From positions 1,321,666-1,385,665 of the forward strand of contig SCFE01000013.1 of NCBI GenBank assembly GCA_004352715.1: 64,000 nt of DNA, written 5' to 3'. Positions within the stretch are counted from its first letter, which is position 1. Every line of letters starts with the position of its first letter. The DNA is from Hofstenia miamia (Eukaryota; Xenacoelomorpha; Acoela). Of this stretch, positions 8,377-20,029 are shown one piece after another. A program made the position numbers and the translations under genes. The notes beneath the pieces are model-generated. The model did not search any database and was not told where the DNA came from. It worked only from the letters and a program-made list of their open reading frames with translations.

Positions 8377-11300
8377 TTCATAAAAAATCAAGGAATACAT
8401 TATGTATGGAATGAAGAAAACAAGCAACATCACTAATATGCTTGAAGAAAACATCCTCGAGAGATTCATTATGTATGCAGCGGTAGCCATTGAATAGAAA
8501 AAGTAGAAAATCCAAGAAATTAGGCCTTTTCCAAGATATGTATTTGTTAGCGTTGTAGTGATTAACAATAATAAATAATTACATGTAAAGACAAAATATG
8601 TGGGAATTAACAAAGAAATGAATTGATTGAAACATGAGACAGGCATATTGAAGGCATTGCACCGGAGAAATTGTGGCATTTTTGTACTGCGTTTGTAAAC
8701 TTCCTCTATAGCCAAGTATAGAATAAATATCGTCAAACAGAACTCCACAATGTAGATCTTAATATATTTGTTGCAATCTTCTGAGCTCACTTTGGTATTG
8801 GAAGTGTTATTTCTGTGCTTAACATTTGCAAACGAAATGTTTATGAGGGAAAAATTAGCTTGATGAAACATAAAGTTGTTAGCAACTAATAAACAATCAG
8901 GTGCTGCAAAAACAACTTTTAAATTGAAAATACAGTTAATACCATTTGTTTGAACTTCAATACCAAATGGATAATTAAAAATGTAATTGTACATATCCGC
9001 AGTAGCTACACTTGTTAAACTATTTGCAACATCTTGCACAACTTCCACTTTGTAATTCTTTGATATTAGATAGTCTTTAAAATCACCAACGGATCCGTTC
9101 CCAGAAATCAAAATTTTAGGATTTGAATACTTTCTAAGCCCCAATATAACACCGTTGTTGTCATCAGGAGGAGAAATGCTGGTACTATTGCAAAACTGGA
9201 AAGTTAGGAGCTGTATGCTTAATGAAAACAAAATAAATAACAGAATTGGAATTAATTTCTTTGTGCTCAGGTAAACAGAAGCAATATCTATTAAAAACGA
9301 TGCATAAATATCATGAAAAAATTTTTTCAAAAACTTCAACTCGGGTTGTTTTTCATGTGTTAGATCCTGTGTTCCTGTTCTTGTTTCGGCTTGAGGTTCA
9401 CTCATCTGCACAAACACGTCCTCAATTGTTGATTCACAAATATGATAAACAGCATTTTCTTTGTCAAGTTGCGTTAAGAGCTCTGGAATTTTTTGAACGT
9501 CACTTTTCGGGATTTTGTAATTTCCCTTAGTTTTATCAATACACTGCATATTTGGACAAAAACGGGTGTAATTTGGATCAAGAATTGGCATCGGTACTGA
9601 TAAAAGATATCCAGAACCATTGACTGATTTAAGGAATTCTGGTGATCCGATTGCTTTAAGGTGTCCTTTACTAATAATTGCTGCTCTTTGGCTAAGAACC
9701 TCAGCTTCCTCCAAAAAATGTGTGCTAATTAAAATTGTTTTACCTGATTTTGAGTGCTGTGTAAAAAGCTTCCAGAGTATTCGTCTAGTAGCAGGGTCAA
9801 CAGCACTTGTTGGTTCATCAAGAATTACAAGAGATGGCTGAGCAATTAATCCCATTGCAATTGAGACTCTCCGCTGTTCTCCACCTGAAAGACTTGGTAT
9901 TTTTCTGTGCATTTTTCCATAGAGATTTAAATCTAAAAGTAACGATGTCGCAACTTCTTCACTAAATTTTACATCCTTTAATTTACAAATCAACTGCAAG
10001 TGTTCTTTTACAGTAAGTCTGATTAAAAAAATGTTTTCTTGAGGGCAAAACCCAATCGATTTTCTTATAATTTCAGGATTCTTGAAAATATCTTTCCCAT
10101 TAAGCAAAGCCTCTCCTGACGTTGAAGCTTCTAGGCCAACTAATATATTCATTATTGTAGATTTTCCAGCTCCATTTTGTCCCAAAATTGCAGTGATTTG
10201 TCCTTCATACAACTTCATATTAACTTTCGTTAATGCCTGAACACCATTTGAATATATCTTACTTAAATTTTTTATGCTTAAAACGCACTCTTCATCATTA
10301 AAATGAGATTCATCGTTAATTGTGGTTCTGAAGTTGTCTGTATTATTATTTGTATTATTTGCTATGCACATTTTTATAGTCGCTATGGCTTTAGTAAAAA
10401 TATATGAATACAATGCAATGATGCAGAGCAAAATTGAACCCAAGAGACCATAAATAATTACTGACAAAGAAGTCCTGTAAAGCTCAGGATTAAAGTCAGC
10501 CTCAATGTTACTCCAATGAGCACCAATTCCATTGCTCTCAGCAGCAAAGTAAGTTACAAATGCATAAATTCCATAAACAGCCGGATGGAAAAGAAAAAAT
10601 GGCACTAATAGGCTTTGTTGTTGCTGCAAGATTAAAGCTAGGGGCCAGGTAATGACATACAAAACAATTGCCACCATCATTGAAAGAGGAGTTTTGGCAA
10701 ATTTACTGCACAGTAGTGCAAGCCCAATGCATTCCAAGAATCCAATGTACATTAGAGTGAAAAGTAAGGAAATATTTGAGAATTCGATTAAATAATGACC
10801 TGCTTTATTTGGGAAGAAATAAATTAAACATGGAATTAATGTATAAATGAGTGCCATGAAGCTTTGAACTAAGATCCATGAAAATCCCTGATAAAAAGCT
10901 GGTACTCCTTGAAATGTAAAGAAATCGTTTACCCGGCGCGTGTAATCAACTCTCATGTCATTTAAGAGCAAAATAAAAAACATGAAATAGAGTGCACTCG
11001 TGTACAAAGTAGTTGCACCGAACAGGAAACGAACTTCGTTGTGCTTAAGTTCGTGGTCATGTAAGGTTACAGAATACTCAAGCTCACCGTTAAGTTTGAT
11101 TAATGCTTTTAAAAACTGGATTGTCGTGAGCACGTACCTTGAGTAAGTGTAATAACCGGAACTCATGCTGAGATAACCCGATGGAAATAGCCCCGTAGGT
11201 ATAGAATCAGTTGATGATGGATAGATTAATTGAATTTGTATATCGATAACTGTTTCATTGAAATCTTCAATTATAACGTACATTGTGTCATTTTTATAGT

Positions 11301-11598
11301 TTTCAGTGCTACTGGCAACTGAAATATGATCAGATATTTTAACAGCATTTTTAAATTTCTGTCTAAGTGTATCATTTTCTATGATGTATACTGTTCTTAT
11401 ATCAGGCAAGTAATCCAAATAAGATGATGGGGCACTTAGTGAACTTTCCACTAGTGTATAGTTAATAATTGAAATGCCTCCAAAGATAATCAACAAAATA
11501 ATAGGAATTACGTAGGTCACAGCAATTCTCCGCAGTTGATTAAATAAATGGTACCATAGTAGCGCACCAACAACACGAAGAAATGTTGATATTGACAT
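7423..11598 (-). CDS. ABC transporter subfamily A, near full length, single exon
   Basis: A 1391-codon frame without introns encodes a full two-half ABCA transporter. Each half has one membrane span, a large extracytoplasmic loop, a cluster of spans and a nucleotide-binding domain. First half: span at about 25-47, loop to about 190, spans to about 400, then Walker A GQNGAGKST (about 472), Q-loop FCPQE, signature LSGGEQRR (about 569) and Walker B LVILDEP (about 587). Second half: span at about 783-800, further spans to about 1170, Walker A GVNGAGKST (about 1214), signature YSGGNKRK (about 1312), Walker B VILLDEAT (about 1331) and H-loop (about 1366). Family members move lipids across membranes using ATP; the substrate cannot be read here. 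After the H-loop the frame runs into a duplication join and ends in 17 unrelated residues, so the C-terminal domain is missing. With the displaced tail the protein would be about 1500 residues, short for the family. The start fits the N-terminal hydrophobic helix. Confidence 0.9.
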   Translation of the reverse strand: MSISTFLRVVGALLWYHLFNQLRRIAVTYVIPIILLIIFGGISIINYTLVESSLSAPSSYLDYLPDIRTVYIIENDTLRQKFKNAVKISDHISVASSTENYKNDTMYVIIEDFNETVIDIQIQLIYPSSTDSIPTGLFPSGYLSMSSGYYTYSRYVLTTIQFLKALIKLNGELEYSVTLHDHELKHNEVRFLFGATTLYTSALYFMFFILLLNDMRVDYTRRVNDFFTFQGVPAFYQGFSWILVQSFMALIYTLIPCLIYFFPNKAGHYLIEFSNISLLFTLMYIGFLECIGLALLCSKFAKTPLSMMVAIVLYVITWPLALILQQQQSLLVPFFLFHPAVYGIYAFVTYFAAESNGIGAHWSNIEADFNPELYRTSLSVIIYGLLGSILLCIIALYSYIFTKAIATIKMCIANNTNNNTDNFRTTINDESHFNDEECVLSIKNLSKIYSNGVQALTKVNMKLYEGQITAILGQNGAGKSTIMNILVGLEASTSGEALLNGKDIFKNPEIIRKSIGFCPQENIFLIRLTVKEHLQLICKLKDVKFSEEVATSLLLDLNLYGKMHRKIPSLSGGEQRRVSIAMGLIAQPSLVILDEPTSAVDPATRRILWKLFTQHSKSGKTILISTHFLEEAEVLSQRAAIISKGHLKAIGSPEFLKSVNGSGYLLSVPMPILDPNYTRFCPNMQCIDKTKGNYKIPKSDVQKIPELLTQLDKENAVYHICESTIEDVFVQMSEPQAETRTGTQDLTHEKQPELKFLKKFFHDIYASFLIDIASVYLSTKKLIPILLFILFSLSIQLLTFQFCNSTSISPPDDNNGVILGLRKYSNPKILISGNGSVGDFKDYLISKNYKVEVVQDVANSLTSVATADMYNYIFNYPFGIEVQTNGINCIFNLKVVFAAPDCLLVANNFMFHQANFSLINISFANVKHRNNTSNTKVSSEDCNKYIKIYIVEFCLTIFILYLAIEEVYKRSTKMPQFLRCNAFNMPVSCFNQFISLLIPTYFVFTCNYLLLLITTTLTNTYLGKGLISWIFYFFYSMATAAYIMNLSRMFSSSILVMLLVFFIPYIMYSLIFYEVKYYYIFTWLSDGNIFFLILEMLVKNLSYLFPNAMIGRLKEDFEKDEDNQQLFKESILIFFIQFVVYFLGTVVNDSLIFRYIFYIVRSLFQKPPEKLNEFGAISALGLYYKYSKCFFCSTPAVDNLNLNVPKQKCYGLLGVNGAGKSTTFELLAGSCRIQQGDINLMGVRLVSNPLKIFRHIGYCPQFDVLPAQLNSYQLLRIFAESRGIPECLHQQYSDYLISTLDLKQYASKPAGTYSGGNKRKLTTALAFIGFPDVILLDEATTGIDPITRLKIQSLIETAKSHGSTVLISSHSMEDQNFTIYLLGLAMVAFSF

Positions 11599-11737
11599 TT
11601 TGATCTAAAGTAGACGTCTATCATATAGTTCTGCTCAATTTTACTATGAAAATATAAAAATTAACTCAATACGTTATTTGCAAATCATGAGAAAATTAAA
11701 TATATATATATATATATCCCTACAAGGACCGTTAAAA

Positions 11738-11770
<33 letters not shown>

Positions 11771-13019
11771 CGCAACTATTATCTGTCTATCGACAATCCT
11801 TTAAAGATCAAAAGTTGGATTAGTGGTGGCAACAACTCTCAAACCACTGGCGAGTGTCTATCAAAGGATAGGGACGATATGATAAAAAACTTCATTATTT
11901 CTGTGAAAGTAAATGAATTAATTGCATACTGAATAAAACCACAGGGGATTTTCAAAAGATGCTAATAACTTTGTTGACGAAGTTCTCTACTGCACTGTGA
12001 ACCTATGTCTTCACTATCCAATGCGTTTAAAATATAAGCCAGAGGCTGAATTAGCGCAAGTGTAGGAGGGAATTTCTTTTTATATGCAAATTGTTATTTA
12101 TAATTTACTCTATCGTAATGTATTAAGGAATTTTTCATGGTACAGATAATAAAAATATGGGCCAGTATTGCGTTAATTCTCTATAATGTATTAACAATAT
12201 GTTGACAATTAAATTGTAAATTTAGAACTCTTATATTAGTATTTTATACTGTTCTAAAAACTAAAATTAGGGTTTTCAATTTCTGTGTGTAAATTTTTTT
12301 ACATTGTTTTTGAAATTATCATGAAATTAGGGCAAACTGACAATATTATAATTGGACCGGGCCGCATTCCATTTCTGTTTGCTCTAAAACACATATTTTA
12401 CTTGCGATAAACTAAAACAATATCTCAAATGTCTATTGGATTCTATATTTTAACATTTAGTAACTTTGAAATTGAATTATCAATGTTCACACTTTCATTA
12501 AAATCTAAAAGTTCTCAAAAATTACTATATAAAGCAGCGGATAAGTGAGCAGGTCTAAATACTGAATTTGTGATATTCTGGGAAGTAATATACTTTTTGA
12601 GACAATTGTAATCAACATGAATCGATGAATCTTCTATGACATCACAATATATAAAGTGAAAATCCTGAACACCTCAATAATATTTAATTGCTTCTTTTAA
12701 TTTTCTGACCATAGAATAGATTTGGGACAATTTCAGATTTTGTAGAAATGTTTTGATTGAATTTAATTAAATTAAAAAAGTCTGAAATAATCATATGATA
12801 ATATGCTGTACTGACGTACGTTTTTTCTGATTTTCAGAAAAAAATTAAATAATTTACCGCGAAATTTATGCCTTTACCGCAAAAATATTTAAATTTTGTT
12901 GTACATTTGCAGTAATAAAATGACAGAAATGGAAAAAACCACATCGGAAGTTAATAATTTGCAAGCACGAGCAAAGCCTTTTGTGCATTTTGATTCAATT
13001 TCGTAGTATTTTACGTTTT
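11599..13019. other. upstream region of the ABCA gene, no gene seen
   Basis: AT-rich DNA with (TA)n at 11699-11717 and 11743-11770. I see no convincing promoter motif, upstream exon or splice acceptor in front of the ABCA start codon. No frame in 11.8-13.0 kb resembles a known protein. Confidence 0.5.
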
Positions 13020-13125
13020 TCTCAATAGACGGCGGGCGGACCGGGTCGCCCGTTCCTGCCCGTGAACTCTAACGGGCGGGCACCGGGCATTGGAAGATAA
13101 AGGGGCGCAGAGCGGGCACGGACAG
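13020..13125. repeat. GC-rich CGGGCGGGC island
   Basis: A sudden GC-rich block of overlapping CGGGCGG, CCCGTTCC and GCACCGGGCA motifs between AT-rich sequences. Direct and inverted versions alternate. It resembles the degenerate subterminal motif arrays of hAT elements; no transposase or target duplication was found. Confidence 0.45.
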
Positions 13126-13130
13126 TATTA

Positions 13131-14031
13131 ATTCTAAAAAGGCAAAAGACTAGTGTATACCCTTTTACTTAAAGCCGGTTAATCTGCAGGAGCCGGTTAA
13201 TCAGGTCAAAATCCGGTTAAGAAATTCTATTTTGATTTTTAGAAATTATTGATTACAATGATTGCAGTATTGCAAAATAGTAGCAGTTATCGCAAAGGGT
13301 GCGAGGATTTCTAGTTGTTGTCATTCTAGTCCTTATCTACATTTTGCCATTCAAATTTGAAACAATATTAATAAAAAAGTATCAAATTTAAGGAGAAAAT
13401 GATGCGCCGAATCCTATATGTTTGAATTCTGAGTATTGTTGCTAAACTATATTTCACTTAGATCAAATCATTCATAAAGTTTCTAAATTTCATATTCTAT
13501 TCCATTTCATTAAATTTTGATAGACTTTGCGTTCATTTTCATAAATGATTGCATTTAGAGATGTCATGTGAAAAATTCTGAAGACAATATATATATATAT
13601 ATATATATATTTATTTATATTTTAGTTATCGATTTGATCACCTTTACCATACTCCCACTACGAGAATGTTGAAGAGCAAATTTTAAGTTCAAGGTAGATA
13701 TAAACAGAATAGCCTACTAACACACAGAAATCTGCGATAAAATTCCTCAAAATTGACCAATTTGATTATATTGAACAAGCTGTATTTACATACATATATA
13801 ATATATACATACACACATTATATATACATCAATTTTATTATTTTATTTTAACACATGGGCCAATTTCATTTTGAAAGATACAAATGTATATATTTTTCTT
13901 TTTAATTTGAATATGATGCCAATTTTTAAAGATCCGGTTAAAACCGGTTAAAATCCGGTTATATTTAGAAGTTATCCGGTCCGGTTAATCCGGTTAAAGT
14001 ATATGGGGACGCATAGCACTACCTTTTAGTA
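13131..14031. mobile_element. candidate non-autonomous hAT-like element with CCGGTTAA islands
   Basis: Two islands of CCGGTTAA-type motifs (13170-13217 and 13932-13998) enclose about 700 bp of AT-rich DNA that includes (TA)n at 13587-13610. The outer ends are imperfect inverted copies: TAGTGTAT at the left, and TAGTGCTATG when the right end is read in reverse, each followed by an ACTTAAA/ACTTTAA and CCGGTT. No exact target duplication is visible. The paired layout supports a single element; hAT is inferred from the island type. Confidence 0.45.
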
Positions 14032-14466
14032 TAATCAAAGGTTATTGTAGAACTTCTGCAGTTCAGTAGCGGATCCAGGATTTCTTCATAGGGAGTGACA
14101 TTTATCAATGCAATAAGGACTAGTGAATTTTCAAAATTTTCCACATAATAGGCACGGATTAAGAGAGTGGTTAGAACCCGATCCTCAATCGGGTAAATCT
14201 CAAAGACAAAGGTATCAATGTCCTGGGCCATATAATCAAAAGATGTAGAAAATTTAGGAGTGGTATATATTAAGATGGGAAATTTTTAACATAGTAGCAC
14301 ACACAATGTCAAAACATTTATGACTTTCAACATTGTTAATGAACATCACTTCAATTCTAGTTATTTTAAGAAATATACTTCAGCATATCTAAGGAATCGA
14401 TAATTTAAAATGAGAAAATTTTTTACTTTAGTGCTCTGGGTTTCACAAAATAATCATTTGCGACTT
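14032..14466. other. non-coding, nothing recognised
   Basis: A 70-codon minus-strand frame (14019-14231) is present, but it resembles nothing I know and overlaps the end of the candidate hAT-like element. No other feature seen. Confidence 0.4.
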
Positions 14467-15995
14467 ATTGGATCGGATCTTAGATAGGTTCGGTTCGGAT
14501 CGGATCAGATCTATATTTTGAGAAAATTTTGGATATGCTTTGGATCCAAAAATTTTTTAAAATTTTGTATTTATACGTTTTATACATTGCGCACATTTTT
14601 ACATTGAATCCCAATTTAAGTGTGTTAATAATCTCAATCTAAGTGAAATTTTGTAATTGAATTTCATTGTTCATACAACAGGTTCCGCGTTATTCTTTCC
14701 AACAACTTTTGAAATTGGTGACGAATAATACAAACCTGAAAATGCGATTCATGTTAGCCAATGACATAACAATCAAATTGTAAAGTAACCAAAAACAATT
14801 TGTTTGTATAAATTTAATAATACTAATATCATTTGCTCTTCAATCAAATATTCTCATATAAGATGCACTATAAGCAACTTGCAATGCCAAGATCAATTTA
14901 GTTTTCAGAGGGTTCGTGATTATTATAATCACTAATACAAAAATGTTTATAGAGCCATACCATTGGCATAGCAATCATAGGGTTTAAAATTATTTAATGT
15001 TGGTTTTATGTATGTATGTATGTATATACGGTTTAGCAAAAATTCACAAAAATGAATCAAATCCTTCTTTCCGCCCGATTTTGTCAATGATAAATTCTAC
15101 AAAATATAACTTAAGTGTATGGTTATACGATATCATTAAGAAATTTATACCATCAAAATATAATTTATCAGATTTTATACATTGCGCACATTTTTACATT
15201 GAATTCCACTTTAAGTGTGTTAATAATCTCAATCTAAGTGAAATTTTATAGTTGAATTTCATTGTTCATACAACAAGTTCCGCGTTATTCTTTCCAACAA
15301 CTTATAAAATTCGTGACGAATACTGAAAATGCGATTCATGTTAACCATCACATAAGATGAAATAGTAAAGCAACCAAAAACATTTGTTTGTACAAACTTG
15401 CAAATGGAAGCGCAGAATTCTGAAAAGGATTCTCTCTAATATGTATATCAAAGAAAAAGCACAGAACACAGAGAAGCAAATTGAATATCTTATCTTTTGC
15501 AAACACTGCGAAAATGTAAAAATATTAATAAATTTGGGATGCTCTTCAATCAAATATCTCATAAAAATATTAATAAATTTGGGATGCTCTTCAATCAAAT
15601 ATCTCATTTAAATATGGACTCTAAGCAACTTGCAATGCCAAGATCAACTTAGTACTCAGAAAGTTTGTCATGATTATAATCACTAATACAAAGATGTTTA
15701 GGGAACCATACTATTAATAGAGTATTAATTTATTTATTGTTGCTGTTACATAATTTAAAATTTCTAATTCGATTTAGTATCCAATTTCAGTAAAATTCAA
15801 AATTTATACTTAAATCTCAAATTTTGTTTGAAAAATTCATTTTTCTATCACAACGATTTTGTTAATGTCGTGCAAAATAAATATTAATGGTGTTGTTTAA
15901 TTTGCCATTATTTGTGCTATTCTTGTTTTCATCGCCTTAGCTGCAATTTCGAAGTAAATTTATCTTGTTTGAAACAACTTCATTTCATAGTGACA
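14467..15995 (+). repeat. third copy of the Penelope-associated unit
   Basis: It starts sharply with the CGGATCGGATC island (14467-14550) and follows the right-arm sequence from 40858 in the same direction. After a truncated Penelope piece the flank is repeated: 15170-15740 is a diverged second copy of 14560-14995. A 45-bp direct duplication (15519-15563 and 15563-15607) lies inside it. The unit ends with sequence related to 42366-42616. Confidence 0.7.
15026..15172 (+). pseudogene. Penelope-like reverse transcriptase, truncated N-terminal piece
   Basis: After a (TATG)n run it encodes GLAKIHKNESNPSFRPILSM and about 30 more residues, the beginning of the Penelope reverse-transcriptase core, then stops abruptly where unit flank sequence resumes. 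The left junction equals that of the copy at 41480, so both descend from one insertion. Confidence 0.75.
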
Positions 15996-16476
15996 TCGCA
16001 AAGTGGTAATTTTTAATTTTAACGTAAAAAATTAATACGGGAGGTAATATGTAATACTATAAGAAACTCAACTATTTATTCTCTATAAATATATTATGAT
16101 TATAGTTGATGAAAATTTTAGGAACTAGATTTTTACAGAGCTTACAAATATGCTTGCATGCACTATTTCGCAAGCATATGTTTATTTTTATCCTAAGAGT
16201 GTTGAAGCTCTTAAAATTTTCTATTCACATTTAAAAAACATGAATATTTTTTAAGTCCATATTTATTTATTGTTAGAATACTTATTAAAATTCGGATCCG
16301 TTTCGGATTAAAAACTAATTTTTTTTTAAGAATTCGGATCAGATCGGATCCTGTATCCAGCAGTAAAATAACCCGGAATTATTCTGTATCCGGTATATGC
16401 AATTCACTATCCGGATATTGTATATTGTTACAATAAACTAATTAGTTTATAAAGTTAGAAACTGTTTACATTTTTA
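15996..16476. repeat. non-coding, with a CGGATC/TCCGG island at 16285-16430
   Basis: The second half holds repeated CGGATCC, CGGATCAGATCGGATCC and TATCCGG motifs, similar in style to the island at 14467 but not an obvious copy. No gene. Confidence 0.4.
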
Positions 16477-16482
16477 TTACGT

Positions 16483-18648
16483 GGACACAGTTTGGGGTAC
16501 TTTTTGTACCCCACAGATATTATTGAATAATGCAATAAGGCTATGGCTTAAAAGAATATAAGAAACATGTCTGTGTTGCACAAAAGAGTTTCTTCACATG
16601 GCCAGATGAAATATCATCGCTGATATTCCACTTTGCTAGTTTCTTTTGAGAGAGACCATTACCATGCCAAGCACTCTTCGCTATCATAAGCGACTCATTG
16701 CGTCTTTCGCAATTTTCGTAGACATGACCAAGGCTGTAAATGGGCCATTATGCCCAGCGCAGAATGTAGGCCTACCCGACCCCGATGGGCCACGGACTGG
16801 ATGGGACAGAAAAAAAATATTGGTTTTGGGCCGGGCCAAAAATAAATGAACTCCAGGCTGAAGTGCAGGCCATAAATTTTTACAAGTTTCCCAAAACTAT
16901 ATTTTAATTAATTTCCATTTATATTATCCGTTTATTCTGCAGTTTGTATTCAACAAACTGCTGCAGGCTATTAATAGTTATGTGTTGATTTTGTTGTTGT
17001 TCCATACAATTTCTGCTTCGGGATTTACCAAAAACTACCGTTCCTTTCCAACCTTTGGTATGGGAAAAAAGGTCTACAAATGAATGTAGATTATAAGCAA
17101 AATAAGCATAATCTTAAAATTATATGTTATATCTTTTTTTACTCAGCAACAACTATAATCATTAACTGGGAGTATCAAGTTATTGATTATTTTCAGGATT
17201 TTCTAAAATTTATCTCAAACAATATAGACATGCCTTGGATAAATGACAAGAAAAAAGTACGTCAGATTAATTCTGTAGTCTAAAAATGAAAATCATAAAA
17301 ACACTGTAAAATCCGAAAACTATAGTTGAGTTAATATTGTAAGTGTGACAGTGTCACTTGTTTTTATTTGTTATGGTTCTGATAATGACGCATAGTTCCA
17401 GTAATTCTAAGATGGTATCAAAGATTACAATGACATTTTTCAATTATTTTTAGAATTCTCTGGCATAATGTATTCTACAAATAAGAGTGGCAATCTATTT
17501 TTGCTTTGGGAATGTATGAAGACATTTCATAACCTCTTTGCCAAAGCACTCCCACAATGTGCACTGATGATGAACAGNAAAATCATAAAAACACTGTAGA
17601 ATCCCAAAAATGTTTTCATTGTAAGTGTGACAGTGTCACTTGTTTTCAGTTGTTATGGTTCTAATAATGACGATACTTCCTTGGATAAATGACAAGAAAA
17701 AAATACGTCAGATTAATTCTGTAGTCTAAGAATGAAAATCATAAAAACACTGTAGAATCCCAAAAATGTTTTCATTGTAAGCGTGACAATGTCACTTGTT
17801 TTCATTTGTTATGCTTCTAATAATGACGATATTAATTCTAAGATGGTATCAAAGAATACAATGGCATTTTTCAATTATTTTTGAAATTCTCAGACATAAT
17901 GTAATAAGTGTGGTAATCTATTTTTGTTTTTGGAATGTATGAAGGCATTTCATAGCCTCTTTGCCAAAGCACTCCAACAATGTGCACTGATCGTGAACAG
18001 TGCAATGTAAAATATGTTAATTATATAGCTATCAGTAAATCTGTTCTTAATCCTTATCTGAATATCTTAATCATATCTAACTATTGAGGGGAATTTTAGC
18101 TGTTGGAACGCGGCGCTGCCCAGGCCACACCCAATCCATAGTTGCAGTACAGGACTACCAGGCTAGCCTTGGGTCATTAACCCCTTTTATATGAAATACA
18201 TGTATGAATTTCACTCTATTCTCATAAAGCGAAAAATCTATTTCCTTTTCAAAATGCAGTATAATTGTTGAATTGCCGTCTACAATATAATTTTTGCAAA
18301 CTATTTTATCTCCAAAATACCCCAAAGTTTTATTCATTTTGGAGCAGTAGTAGATACAATTTGTGGTGAACAATGCCATGTTGGGAATAACCATTGAATG
18401 GTCCCTATCAATAAACATTTTATCTGATAGTGAAAAGTTTGAATTTTGTTATACTATTTGTCTATTACCAAGGTCTACTATATGAAAGGCCGTGAGGTTC
18501 CTCATTTCTAGAATACGTTCCTAGTCAAAGCTATCCACTTATACAGTTTAGGTTTTGAATATTGCGTAGCTCACATTATTTTTTAAGATGCAAGAGTCAA
18601 TTAATTGATGTTGAATATCTGGGGTACAAAAAGTACCCCAAACAGTGT
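16483..18648. mobile_element. 2.2-kb element with GGGGTAC-type inverted termini
   Basis: The left end reads CACAGTTTGGGGTACTTTTT from 16486; the right end, read in reverse from 18647, reads CACTGTTTGGGGTACTTTTT, and the match continues through GTACCCC and AGATATT. Each terminus is itself a palindrome (GGGGTAC...GTACCCC). TTACGT lies directly outside both ends (16477-16482 and 18649-18654) and could be a 6-bp target duplication. No transposase is recognisable; an 87-codon frame at 18155-18418 (minus) resembles nothing I know. A GGGCCGGGCC-type island sits at 16738-16860. Superfamily undetermined. Confidence 0.65.
17230..18003 (+). repeat. overlapping repeats around a single-N join
   Basis: Segments beginning AAAATCATAAAAACACTGTA occur at 17288, 17579 and 17736, each followed by a GTGACAGTGTCAC-type palindrome; other parts (CTTGGATAAATGACAAG) occur at 17232 and 17682. 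A lone N at 17578 sits exactly at one junction, so the repetition is at least partly an assembly merge of diverged copies. Confidence 0.7.
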
Positions 18649-18795
18649 TTACGTAGTATACAACAATATTTCAGATAGTTGTGTTCAAATTTTGTGAAAC
18701 TTTTAAATATGGTATTTCTATGTATTTCATGAAACATCAATAAATATCAGCAAGTTTCATTTAAATCTTTTAAAACTGTTAAAGAATTCAGAGCT

Positions 18796-18824
18796 CTGGG
18801 GTACAACAAGTACCCCCAAACCGT
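18796..18824 (-). repeat. extra terminus of the GGGGTAC element family
   Basis: The bases TGGGGTACAACAAGTACCCC followed by CAAACCGT match the right terminus at 18620-18647 in the same orientation. TTAA follows nearby. It is probably the end of a second, otherwise lost, family member. Confidence 0.55.
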
Positions 18825-18829
18825 CTTTA

Positions 18830-20029
18830 ACTGTTAACAAAATACAACCTATGGTGCGATCTTAGTGATTTATAAATGATAGTCTTTATGGTTTACCCAG
18901 CATAAATCAAGTTGGAAAATATTTTCGTCAGAAAATGTATTAAATTGTGATTTCCAAGAAACAGAATTTTCACTAAAATATAGTTAAGAATACGTATGAA
19001 ATATTTTAGAAATGAGAGATTAAATGAAAAATCTGTTGCAGGTATTGACGCTTAAATAAGGATTTTCACAAATTTTTGTTTTAACAAATTGATTCAAATT
19101 ATTTAAATTAATATTTTATTTTAAGGGTCCTTGGATATATTAAGCAATTTAATTTTACTATGATTATTGAAAAAAATTATTTATAGCTGCTGAATGTAAA
19201 ACGTTCATTTCTAGAAATTTTTTTTCATGCATTTAATATTAAGAGCAAATAGCATACATTAGAGGGCATGATTAATTCCAAAAAAAATTCGAGGCTCGAG
19301 GAAATTAAAACTTTTCATGCTTGATAAGATCATGAATATTCCCATGTAACAATAAATTACCTTCCTTCTTTAGGTGTCCATGGTTAATGTTATTGGATGG
19401 AATGGTTAATATTTAATGGTCTTCTAAATGGTCTTCTACTGCATTGAAGTCAAGTGTTTTGCTTAATCATGCTTTGTATTAATTGCTTTCAATAAAATCA
19501 ACAGTATTCAAGACAATGAAAGAGCTGATTTCTACAGCATATATTGAGTATATATTCTAAAAATAATTATGAACGCTTACCACTATATACTATATATCGT
19601 GTTTGTATTTTCTAAGAAATATTCCTTCCAATTTTAATTGGTTACTTGTATAATCCTTTTCTGTTTCCTTGGAGACAATTGCTATACCTGGAAATATCTA
19701 TATTACATTTTTAGCTGCGCAGTGTTCCTTTCACTCTTACTGAGAGTAAATTGAAATGCAAACGTTTTTATTTAAAAGCATAATATCTACATTTAGTTAA
19801 TGTTCCAAATGCATAGTCGTTATCGGTGACGGTTAATCAAATTTATGGCTTAAGGTATTTGATGGCTTTGTATTGAATTATATTTCTATCATTTCCATCT
19901 AAATCTATTGTTAAGGTACATGAACCCCAGATATTAAATTATTCACTGAAATTAGTTTAAGAAAGTTTTTGAATATCGCAATGAAAACACTGTTTATTGA
20001 ATCACTAGAACCCAAATAGCAAGCATTGT
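18830..20029. other. non-coding, nothing recognised
   Basis: AT-rich, with no frame above about 60 codons, no paired termini and no close repeats found by eye. Confidence 0.5.

Noticed and set aside
9246-9841. Plus-strand frames of 94 and 73 codons inside the ABCA gene
   Set aside because: Antisense shadows of a well-supported coding region.
18155-18418. 87-codon minus frame as a transposase of the 2.2-kb element
   Set aside because: No catalytic or DNA-binding motif and too short; left as unrecognised.
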